Below are positions 1 through 6,300 of a stretch of 11,255 bases of DNA, in pieces. The notes beneath the pieces were generated by a model. That model searched no databases. It was not told the DNA's origin and saw only the letters and a list, made by a program, of their open reading frames with translations. The DNA comes from Neptuniibacter sp. (GTDB taxonomy: Bacteria > Pseudomonadota > Gammaproteobacteria > Pseudomonadales > Balneatricaceae): the NCBI GenBank assembly GCA_030149405.1, contig JASBRM010000081.1, positions 1-11,255 of the forward strand, given 5' to 3'. Made by a program: the position numbers and the translations under genes. How positions within the stretch are numbered: position 1 is the first letter of the stretch; every line of letters starts with the position of its first letter.

Positions 1-56
1 ATCGCTTCTTTTTATTCAATCTGTATTGGTTTTTGAAAGTGTAATGGTGCGGCATT

Positions 57-1487
57 ATGAAATTGTATGAACAGTTGTTTGATGAACTGATAAATCGGAT
101 TGAGGGTGGCTATTACCCCGTTGGCAGTCGCTTACCATCTATTCGTGCCTTAAGTAAGGAACGGGGGGTGAGTATATCTACTGTTCAGGAGGCATATCAG
201 AGACTCGAGGAGAGTGGGTATACAGAGGTAAGAGTGAAATCCGGCTACTATGTCAGAGCCAGAGGGGAGTCCCCTGAACTGCCTGATGTCAGTCGTCCAG
301 TACAAAGACCACTGGAGGTGACTTACTGGGATCAGGTTTATCATTTGCTGACCGGCTCCGACTCTGATGGTCATATTGCCTTTGGTACGGCTAAACCGGA
401 TATTCATACGCCAACACTGAAACCTTTACTGAAAGCCCTTACGAACAGTGCGGCCTGCACGAGTGAGGATTTTTTAAATTACAGCAGCATGCATGGATCA
501 AAACGTCTGCGTAAACAGATAGCGCGTTTAGCCGTGAATTCAGGCTGTAACCTTCATCCGGATGAGATCATCATCACCAGCGGGTGCCAGGAAGCTTTGA
601 TGTGTAGTTTACGTGCTGTGACTGAGCCAGGCGATATTGTCGCGATTGATTCTCCAAGTTTTTACGGCTCAACTCAGGCGATTAAATCTTTGGGGTTAAA
701 AGCGCTGGAAATACCCACACACCCGGAAACAGGCATCAGTATAGAAGCCTTGGAAATGGCAATTGAGCAGTGGCCGGTTAAAGCGATTCAGGTAACACCC
801 ACCTGTAACAATCCACTGGGGTACACCATGCCAGAAGGACGTAGAAAGGAGTTGCTCCGCCTGGCACAGCAGTGTGATCTCCCCATCATAGAAGATGATA
901 TATACGGAGATCTTTATTACCGCTCACCGAGACCGAAAACCATTAAATCCTTCGATGATGAAGGTCGAGTTCTGCTCTGTTCCTCTTTCTCCAAAACCAT
1001 CGCTTATGGACTAAGGCTGGGTTGGGTGGCGCCGGGGCAATGCACAGATCGGGTATTGCATAAAAAGTTTATCTCCACAGTAAGTAGCCCACCGATACAA
1101 CAAGAGGCTGTGGCTGATTTTATTGAGAACGGATATTACGAGCGCCATTTACGGGTGATGCGTCAGCAGTATCAGCAGGCACGTGATGTCATGATCGATC
1201 TGGTTAAACGGAACTTTCCGGAAGGGACTAAGATCAGTTTCCCTCAGGGTGGTTATATCTTATGGGTGGAGTTTCCCATCGAAGTGGACAGCGTAAAACT
1301 GAATAAGCTGTTGGAGAGTCGTAATATCAGTATTGCTCCAGGTGTTATTTTTTCCGCTTCCGGAAAGTATCGAAATTTCATTCGGATGAACTTTTCCAGA
1401 GTGCCTGACGAGAAAATTAAAACGGCTCTTAAAGCGGTAGCTGAAGAAGCAAGAAATTTAATGTTAGAGGAAACAGTTCCTGAATAA
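57..1487 (+). CDS. MocR-family (GntR HTH + class I aminotransferase) transcriptional regulator, YdcR-like
   Basis: Predicted PLP-binding transcription factor of 476 residues, the usual MocR length. Residues about 1-70 form a GntR-type winged helix (LPSIRALSKERGVS, then STVQEAYQRLEESGY, ending in the wing SGYYV). Residues about 105-465 form a fold-type I aminotransferase domain. The PLP-site residues are present: the NNPLG motif at 251-255, Asp280 and Tyr283 in EDDIY, the Schiff-base lysine Lys313 in SFSKT, and the carboxylate-binding Arg443 in FIRMNFS. All catalytic landmarks are intact, so PLP or an amino-acid aldimine is probably the effector. The overall look is closest to E. coli YdcR rather than to PdxR or GabR, whose partner genes are absent here. 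The start at 57 begins exactly at the family N-terminus, but only a weak Shine-Dalgarno precedes it. MocR regulators usually control a divergent neighbour, which would lie left of the window. Target unknown. Confidence 0.93.
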   Translation: MKLYEQLFDELINRIEGGYYPVGSRLPSIRALSKERGVSISTVQEAYQRLEESGYTEVRVKSGYYVRARGESPELPDVSRPVQRPLEVTYWDQVYHLLTGSDSDGHIAFGTAKPDIHTPTLKPLLKALTNSAACTSEDFLNYSSMHGSKRLRKQIARLAVNSGCNLHPDEIIITSGCQEALMCSLRAVTEPGDIVAIDSPSFYGSTQAIKSLGLKALEIPTHPETGISIEALEMAIEQWPVKAIQVTPTCNNPLGYTMPEGRRKELLRLAQQCDLPIIEDDIYGDLYYRSPRPKTIKSFDDEGRVLLCSSFSKTIAYGLRLGWVAPGQCTDRVLHKKFISTVSSPPIQQEAVADFIENGYYERHLRVMRQQYQQARDVMIDLVKRNFPEGTKISFPQGGYILWVEFPIEVDSVKLNKLLESRNISIAPGVIFSASGKYRNFIRMNFSRVPDEKIKTALKAVAEEARNLMLEETVPE

Positions 1488-1531
1488 ATTAAACAATACC
1501 TGTAATAACCGTTTGCAATAATTATCAATGA

Positions 1532-1558
1532 ATTAGAGGCAGTTCGGCTCTAGTTTTT
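1532..1558 (+). terminator. Weak intrinsic terminator candidate after the MocR gene
   Basis: A hairpin with arms TAGAG (1534-1538) and CTCTA (1548-1552), extendable by a T-G wobble and an A-T pair, is followed by GTTTTT (1553-1558). The loop is about 9 nt and the stem is AU-rich, so it is a modest terminator at best. Its place between the MocR stop and the dGTPase gene makes it plausible. Confidence 0.4.
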
Positions 1559-1606
1559 CAGCGTCAGGCCGATGCAAAAAGATAACGATTTTAAGAGGAA
1601 GTCTGG

Positions 1607-2926
1607 ATGGAAATGCAGTGGCAAACGTTACTGACGACTAAGCGTTATGGTCATGCGGAGATCGCTGAAGAAGAGATCGGTCGTAGCCATTTCCATAAGG
1701 ATCAGGATCGAATTATCTTTTCCAGTGCATTCAGACGACTGGGGCGAAAAACCCAGGTTCATCCGATGTCCCTTAACGATCATATCCACACCCGCCTTAC
1801 TCATTCAATTGAGGTGGGTAGTCTAGGGAGAAGCCTGGGCATTAGAGTGGGGGAGCAGATCAGAGACCAGTTGCCTGAGTGGGCGACCTCATATGATATT
1901 GGCATGATCGTTCAGTCAGCCTGTCTGGCTCATGATATTGGTAACCCACCATTTGGTCACGCCGGTGAATATGCCATCCGGGATTGGTTTAAACGTCAAG
2001 GCGATAGCATTCTACTGCGTGACCTGACCGCAGAGCAGCGATTGGACCTCATGACTTTTGAGGGGAATGCACAAGGTTTTCGTGTTGTAACCCGAATTGA
2101 AAATCACCTTTTTGATGGTGGCCTGCGCTTAACTTATCCGACTTTGGGGGCTTTGCTTAAATACCCCTGGAGTGCGGAGCATGCAAACAGTAAGGGTAAG
2201 TTTAGCGCGTACCAGACTGAGCTGGAAATCCTCAATAAGTTAGGTAAAGAGCTGGGCTTAGTGGCACAAGGCAAAGACCATTGGTGTCGCCACCCACTGA
2301 CTTATCTGATGGAAGCAGCCGATGATATCTGTTACGCCATTCTGGATCTTGAAGATGCTATTGAGCTTAATATTCTCAGCTTTGAAGAGATAAAACCGAT
2401 CTTGCTTAAGTTGTGCGGTGATGCCTCATTTGATGATCAGATCCTCTCTAGCTCCGCATCAGCACGCCGTAAAATTTCTGCCTTGCGGGGTAAAGCCATG
2501 GAGTACATGGTTGGTTCCGCAGTACAGGCCTATATGGATAATCAGGATGCAATCATGTCTGGTGAATACCAGAGTGAGCTTCTGAGTGACGGTGAGGTTA
2601 CTGTCAGAGAAGGTTTGCAGGAAGCCAAAAGTCTGGCTAGAGAAAAAGTGTTCCCGGATACCCGCAAAACAGAACTTGAAGTGGGAGCATACACTACTTT
2701 GGGTGTTCTGCTAGAAGCCTTCTGTGATGCAGTATACGAGAATCATCATCTCAAGGGTAAAGGACTGACATACCGTAGTGAACGGATTATAAGTTTGATG
2801 GGTATTCATGCCCCTGATCCTGAGTTATCTCTCTATCATGCCTACATGAGGGCTTTGGATTTTATCAGCGGTATGACAGATAATTATGCTGCATATCTTG
2901 CTCGCCAGATTGGTGGGCTTAGTTGA
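1607..2926 (+). CDS. dgt: Deoxyguanosinetriphosphate triphosphohydrolase family protein (HD domain)
   Basis: Predicted cytosolic enzyme that hydrolyses dGTP or other dNTPs to deoxynucleoside and inorganic triphosphate. It is 439 residues, matching the shorter dGTPase-like class rather than the 505-residue E. coli Dgt. HD-domain metal ligands are visible: His66 in RLTHSIEV, His109-Asp110 in AHDIGNPPFGHAGE and the Asp239/Asp240 pair in EAADDICYAILDLEDA. His118 and Glu121 match the catalytic His/Glu pair of E. coli Dgt (His126, Glu129). The N-terminal segment FSSAFRRLGRKTQVHP is the family signature. GAGGA at 1595-1599 with a 7-nt spacer supports the ATG at 1607 over a second in-frame ATG at 1613. 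It is followed 61 bp later by the yciH-like gene on the same strand. The physiological role is probably dNTP-pool control; some relatives act in phage defence, but nothing here points to a defence island. The symbol is used in the broad family sense. Confidence 0.93.
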   Translation: MEMQWQTLLTTKRYGHAEIAEEEIGRSHFHKDQDRIIFSSAFRRLGRKTQVHPMSLNDHIHTRLTHSIEVGSLGRSLGIRVGEQIRDQLPEWATSYDIGMIVQSACLAHDIGNPPFGHAGEYAIRDWFKRQGDSILLRDLTAEQRLDLMTFEGNAQGFRVVTRIENHLFDGGLRLTYPTLGALLKYPWSAEHANSKGKFSAYQTELEILNKLGKELGLVAQGKDHWCRHPLTYLMEAADDICYAILDLEDAIELNILSFEEIKPILLKLCGDASFDDQILSSSASARRKISALRGKAMEYMVGSAVQAYMDNQDAIMSGEYQSELLSDGEVTVREGLQEAKSLAREKVFPDTRKTELEVGAYTTLGVLLEAFCDAVYENHHLKGKGLTYRSERIISLMGIHAPDPELSLYHAYMRALDFISGMTDNYAAYLARQIGGLS

Positions 2927-2955
2927 TCTGTAATCACTCATTCAGTGGTTCGATC

Positions 2956-2961
2956 TATAAT
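2956..2961 (+). promoter_or_regulatory. Possible -10 element upstream of the yciH-like gene
   Basis: A perfect TATAAT lies 26 bp before the GTG start, in the 61-bp gap after dgt. No convincing -35 hexamer stands 16-18 bp upstream, so this is only a candidate for a promoter separating yciH and the downstream genes from dgt. Confidence 0.25.
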
Positions 2962-2987
2962 TATTATCAGCTTTAAGGTTTTTTACG

Positions 2988-3362
2988 GTGTCCTCTCTGA
3001 AAGATCAATTAAGTGGCCTGGTTTACTCCACAGACAAAGGCCAGCTATGTCCGGGTTGTGAAGAACCGGTTAACTCATGTAAATGCGCAGAGATCAGTGA
3101 TCAGGAGCGACTTCAGTCACTGGACGGTGTCGTTCGGATCAGAAGAGAAACCTCCGGCAGAAAAGGCAAAGGGGTTACTACTGTCTCCGGCATTCCTCTG
3201 CCAGAACCTGAGTTAAAAGCCCTGGCGAAGAAATTGAAGAAAACCTGTGGTACCGGCGGTGCTTTGAAAGATGGCGTGGTTGAGATTCAGGGAGACCACC
3301 GCGACAAGCTTAAGGCGATGCTGGAAAAAGAAGGTTATACCGTAAAGTTGGCTGGAGGCTGA
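2988..3362 (+). CDS. yciH: SUI1/YciH-type translation initiation factor-like protein with N-terminal Cys motif
   Basis: Small SUI1-fold protein, related to eukaryotic eIF1 and bacterial YciH, predicted to act on the ribosome or initiation complex; the role of bacterial YciH is only partly understood. It is 124 residues against 108 in E. coli. The SUI1 domain spans about residues 46-124, with the hallmark stretches VVRIRRETSGRKGKGVTTV, KTCGTGGALKDGVVEIQGD and the C-terminal KLAGG. The N-terminus adds a Cys cluster CPGC-X6-CKC (Cys21, 24, 31, 33) that E. coli YciH lacks, consistent with a small zinc knuckle (inference). It starts at GTG 2988, placed by homology of the N-terminal LVYSTDKG segment; the upstream AAGG (2975-2978) is a modest ribosome site. 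The stop codon is one base before the ATG of the next small gene, so the two are probably translationally coupled. Confidence 0.92.
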   Translation: MSSLKDQLSGLVYSTDKGQLCPGCEEPVNSCKCAEISDQERLQSLDGVVRIRRETSGRKGKGVTTVSGIPLPEPELKALAKKLKKTCGTGGALKDGVVEIQGDHRDKLKAMLEKEGYTVKLAGG

Positions 3363-3363
3363 T

Positions 3364-3477
3364 ATGGCAAAGAAGAAGCCGTGTCCCCGCTGCATCATGT
3401 GGAGAATCGTTCTGGTCTTTATGCTGGTGGTTATTGTTTTTGCAGTTAAAGGCATGAGTGGATTTTTAGGTAGCTAG
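3364..3477 (+). CDS. 37-residue single-span membrane protein with CPRC motif (hypothetical)
   Basis: This short gene runs ATG 3364 to TAG 3475-3477. A strong Shine-Dalgarno GGAGG at 3354-3358, with a 5-nt spacer, lies inside the end of the yciH-like gene. Only one base separates the yciH stop from this start (TGATATG), indicating coupled translation. The product begins MAKKKPCPRCIMWRIV, with Cys7 and Cys10 in a CPxC motif after a lysine-rich N-terminus. A hydrophobic helix from about residue 13 to 28 follows, then a short tail ending GFLGS. By the positive-inside rule the Cys end would be cytoplasmic. I do not recognise a named family. Spacing, ribosome site and membrane-like composition argue that it is a real gene; conservation in relatives is not tested here. 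Function unknown. Confidence 0.72.
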   Translation: MAKKKPCPRCIMWRIVLVFMLVVIVFAVKGMSGFLGS

Positions 3478-3508
3478 CCCGGAGGTGTTTGTCCTGGGCA
3501 TCACTCAC

Positions 3509-3515
3509 AGGAGAG
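3509..3515 (+). promoter_or_regulatory. Ribosome binding site that selects the TTG start at 3521
   Basis: AGGAGAG is followed by a 5-nt spacer and then TTG at 3521. The competing upstream GTG at 3485 overlaps its only purine-rich sequence (GGAGG at 3481-3485), which is therefore too close to serve it. This site fixes the start used for the retropepsin-like gene. Confidence 0.7.
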
Positions 3516-3520
3516 AATAC

Positions 3521-4276
3521 TTGGCTAATTGTTTCCGTCTCATATTGTTGTGTTTCATCACAATGACTGCTCTTGGTGTGAATGCTGAGATCTATCAGTA
3601 TGAGGATAAGTTTGGGAAAAAGATCTACGTAGATAGCCTGTCTAAAGTGCCGCCGGAATACAGGGATCAGCTTACGAGCCCGGAGTTACAAGAGCAGAAC
3701 TTGTCACAGGAACAACTGGATGCTCTAGATAACAAAGTAAGTAAGACCAGAGCACTTTATCTTATTAATAGGGAACAATCGAAGATCAAAGATCAATTGA
3801 AGCAATGGATAACTCCATTTAGTTTGATCGCCAACAGAGTTGTTGTACCGGTTAAGGTTACCTACGGATATCAGACAAAACAGTTATCACTCGTCATCGA
3901 TACCGGGGCTTCAGTCACGGTAATTCATCGTAGCGCCGTCGAATCTTTCAATCCGTCTTATCGTAAAGGCGCCTATGCCAGGATCGCGGATGGAAGTGTA
4001 GTCAAAACAGAAAAAATCACTTTTGATCGTGTCGAAATTGGCCCTTATAAAGTGAACAATATTGTTTCAACGGTGATTGATTACCGTGGAGGGTCCGGAG
4101 GGAGTAACGGCTTACTTGGTATGGATTTTCTGTTTAATGCCAAATATGAGCTGGATAAAGAAAAACGCCAGATAATATGGGAGCCAGAGCTCTACGCCAA
4201 ATATCAAGAGAAGTTAAAACAACTGGAAGTGCAGAAGCAACAACTCAGAAAAGACGCTGTTCCCTCTGCACAGTAA
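3521..4276 (+). CDS. Exported retropepsin-like aspartic protease with DUF4124-like N-terminal region
   Basis: Predicted periplasmic clan AA aspartic protease of 251 residues when started at TTG 3521. That start gives a clean signal peptide: an Arg at residue 6, a hydrophobic core LILLCFITMTAL, and a VNA site before Glu23. The mature protein opens with a DUF4124-like segment (EIYQYEDKFGKKIYVDS), then a charged linker rich in Gln, Leu and Lys. The protease domain follows: the catalytic Asp127 in LVIDTGASVTVIH, a flap-like IADGSVV, and the hydrophobic-Gly motif NGLLGMDFL at about 196-204. One DTGA per chain implies an active homodimer, as in retroviral proteases (family knowledge). A Lys/Gln-rich helical C-terminus may form a coiled coil. 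Substrate unknown. It follows the 37-aa gene by 43 bp on the same strand and converges on the outer-membrane protein gene 22 bp away. A GTG at 3485 would add 12 residues and spoil the signal peptide. Confidence 0.85.
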   Translation: MANCFRLILLCFITMTALGVNAEIYQYEDKFGKKIYVDSLSKVPPEYRDQLTSPELQEQNLSQEQLDALDNKVSKTRALYLINREQSKIKDQLKQWITPFSLIANRVVVPVKVTYGYQTKQLSLVIDTGASVTVIHRSAVESFNPSYRKGAYARIADGSVVKTEKITFDRVEIGPYKVNNIVSTVIDYRGGSGGSNGLLGMDFLFNAKYELDKEKRQIIWEPELYAKYQEKLKQLEVQKQQLRKDAVPSAQ

Positions 4277-4298
4277 CTGGACCAACAAGTCACCCTGT

Positions 4299-5501
4299 CT
4301 AGAAATACCTCTCCACAGTCAGTTGTAAATGATCATCCTGTTTGATGTTGTAACTTAAGTCAGCAGTATCGTCGGCTGTGAAAAAACGGCCATCTACACT
4401 GATATTCCAGTTTTCACCAAAGCGTCGACTGGCTTCAACAATCAGGCTTTGGCTATCGTAGTCCAGATCATGGCTGATACCCGCGAGAACTTCTGTACTT
4501 TCAGCATCGTTCAGAGCCAGTCGGGCACCCATAAACAGATCGTTCTGGATTGCCGCATCAGCATCTTCTCCACGCTCATCCCAGCCATATTCAAGTAATA
4601 CGCCCAGATCTGCAGCGGATTCCTGAATGCCGTAGAAGGTGTATTCGAAACCCGCTTGTGCTGCCCAGTATTTGTCACTGGAACTGTCACGGTGAATGGT
4701 TTCAAACTTCCATAACCAGCTGTCTATAGTTGCCTGCAGGTCAAAACCAATCTGATCCATCTGTTCGTAGTATGGAACCAGAACCGTGTTACCAGAAATC
4801 ATTTGCGGTTGCAGAATTGGATCGCGGTTGGTGCCATGGAACCAGTACAGGCCCATATCAAAGTCACCCAGAGTGTGACTCCAGCGGATCGCTGCATCCA
4901 GATGTTTTTCACCGGCATCAGACTCGTATTGAGCATTATCGGTATCTACAATTAAACCAGCGCGTAAGCGCCCATCTTCACCCGCGAATGTGCGTTCACG
5001 AAAACCAGGCAGAAGGAAGATATCAACGATACCCCAGTCACGAACCAGTGAGAGGTTAATCATCTGTTGGCCGAGTTTATCTTCACCATCAAAGTCTTCA
5101 ACCCCGTCGGTCTGATTGATGACATCAACAAGATGTTGGAACTCGGTTACACCCCAGAAAACTTTGCTCAGACCTACTTTTACTTCCCATTCATCGCCGA
5201 CATGAATCCAGCTTAACTCACGTATATCACCATGAGTTCGCTCGTTATCATTTTCATCCACACGCAGAAACGGGGTGAAAGTGACGCTGTCGGTGCCATC
5301 GTTCCATTCCCAGTAAAACTCAGGCTCGGCTGCAAATGAAAGGTTGGTATCATAGTCCTGATTAGGGAACTGAGCGTCCTGAGTAAAGTAGCGCAGATCT
5401 GCACTGACTTTACCGGACATCTCATAAAAGGTTTCGGCTCCTGCCGGCAGGGCAGTTAGCCCCGCGAGAATAGCCGCACAGGATAATCGTTTCAGTTTCA
5501 T
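4299..5501 (-). CDS. Outer-membrane beta-barrel protein of the RND/LolA-like operon
   Basis: Predicted outer-membrane protein of 400 residues. The signal peptide covers about residues 1-22 (KLKR, a hydrophobic core, then PAGA before Glu23). The rest is rich in alternating polar and aromatic residues typical of transmembrane strands, such as SADLRYFT, EPEFYWEW, FDMGLYWFHG and WNISVDGRFF. It ends in VERYF, a terminal phenylalanine as expected for BAM-dependent barrel insertion. There are no obvious internal repeats or plug domain. I cannot assign a specific family; similar barrels of the DUF1302 or porin-like kind occur next to RND and LolA-like genes in gammaproteobacteria. It is the last gene of the three-gene operon and starts one base after the previous stop (TGATATG). 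With little Shine-Dalgarno of its own, it is probably translated by coupling. Inferred role: outer-membrane exit or receptor component for the cargo moved by the RND and LolA-like partners. Confidence 0.8.
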   Translation of the reverse strand: MKLKRLSCAAILAGLTALPAGAETFYEMSGKVSADLRYFTQDAQFPNQDYDTNLSFAAEPEFYWEWNDGTDSVTFTPFLRVDENDNERTHGDIRELSWIHVGDEWEVKVGLSKVFWGVTEFQHLVDVINQTDGVEDFDGEDKLGQQMINLSLVRDWGIVDIFLLPGFRERTFAGEDGRLRAGLIVDTDNAQYESDAGEKHLDAAIRWSHTLGDFDMGLYWFHGTNRDPILQPQMISGNTVLVPYYEQMDQIGFDLQATIDSWLWKFETIHRDSSSDKYWAAQAGFEYTFYGIQESAADLGVLLEYGWDERGEDADAAIQNDLFMGARLALNDAESTEVLAGISHDLDYDSQSLIVEASRRFGENWNISVDGRFFTADDTADLSYNIKQDDHLQLTVERYF

Positions 5502-5502
5502 A

Positions 5503-6300
5503 TCAACGCGCCCGTTTTAGGGTGTTTTTGTTGAAATCACCATCAGTCAGACCTGTTTTAAAGCGGTAGCTGTTCCAGGTCAGATCAGTGCTTTTACCCG
5601 TCTGGTGGTTAACCATTTTCATCAGATCTGGACGCCAGTGCTTACCTTCATACTCTTTGTAGCCATGGTATGTCAGAGTCTTAAGGGCAGAGTTTTTACG
5701 ATCATAGAACTCGATTTTCCATGGGCGGTATTCACCTTCATCAATCCAGACTACACGGCGGGTATATCCTGAGTTCTTATCGACAGGATACTGCTCGATT
5801 ACATAACAGTTGCCACCTTCACAAGCCTCATCCTGTAGGTACTTGTAGGTGTACTTTTCAACTTCAAAAGAAGACAAGTCTTCATAGGCAAATTCAGAAC
5901 CCATAAACGGACCTGATTTATTACGTGAAGCAATTCGTTTTACACGTTTCAGCGCAGGTAAATATAGCCACTGATCATCCGCACCAATCGGGTGTGAAAA
6001 GCTCAGGAATGCAGTGCCTTTTACATCACGTGGTTTATCAAAAACGGAAAGGCTTTTATCTCCATCACCATCCACTTCCAGGGATTTCATACGGATTTCA
6101 CGCACACTTTCCTGCCCCTGTTTGTTACGCAGGATCATGTTCATCTGCGCTTGCATATCCTGCCAGCCCAGATCACTGGCTTTGGCTTCTTTGGCAATGC
6201 GCAGGCCTTTCTCTTCGGCCGTTTCAGCTAAAGCAGTTGCCGGTACAGCGATAATGCTGGCAATCAGAATTGATTTAAGCGGGTTGTTTAACAGACTCAT
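5503..6300 (-). CDS. Periplasmic LolA-like 'outer membrane lipoprotein-sorting' protein
   Basis: Predicted periplasmic carrier of the LolA-like family (COG2834 type), 265 residues. The signal peptide spans about residues 1-25 (hydrophobic ILIASIIAVPATALA, cut before Glu26). The mature part carries the family core: FDKPRDVKGTAFLSFSH, then DDQWLYLPALKRVKRIASR, GPFMGSEFAYEDLSS, and late strands RRVVWIDEGEYRPWKIEFYD. Cys160 and Cys165 may form a small disulfide-closed loop. These proteins have an open half-barrel that holds acyl chains; members encoded beside MMPL/RND pumps are thought to shuttle lipids rather than lipoproteins (family knowledge, cargo not shown here). The ATG at 6300 has a strong AGGAG (complement of 6307-6311) with a 6-nt spacer, inside the end of the RND gene, which it overlaps by 26 bp. 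The stop lies one base before the barrel gene. Confidence 0.9.
   Translation of the reverse strand: MSLLNNPLKSILIASIIAVPATALAETAEEKGLRIAKEAKASDLGWQDMQAQMNMILRNKQGQESVREIRMKSLEVDGDGDKSLSVFDKPRDVKGTAFLSFSHPIGADDQWLYLPALKRVKRIASRNKSGPFMGSEFAYEDLSSFEVEKYTYKYLQDEACEGGNCYVIEQYPVDKNSGYTRRVVWIDEGEYRPWKIEFYDRKNSALKTLTYHGYKEYEGKHWRPDLMKMVNHQTGKSTDLTWNSYRFKTGLTDGDFNKNTLKRAR

Noticed and set aside
1607..2926. dGTPase as part of a phage-defence system
   Set aside because: Some dGTPases act in defence, but the flanking genes here are housekeeping types and no other defence gene is present.
2932..2950. Hairpin AATCACT/AGTGGTT after the dGTPase gene
   Set aside because: A 7-bp stem with a wobble pair, but no T-tract follows, so it is not a convincing intrinsic terminator.
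3013..3216. + strand ORF of 67 codons inside the yciH-like gene
   Set aside because: Out-of-frame shadow of a gene with unmistakable SUI1 homology.
3485..3520. GTG 3485 as start of the retropepsin-like gene
   Set aside because: The only purine-rich sequence overlaps the GTG itself, and the 12 added residues place charged residues before an otherwise ideal signal peptide.
4730..5059. + strand ORF of 109 codons
   Set aside because: It lies entirely antisense to the outer-membrane barrel gene and has no domain-like sequence and no neighbour support. The same applies to other short ORFs inside the RND, LolA-like, MetF-like and DUF1285 genes.
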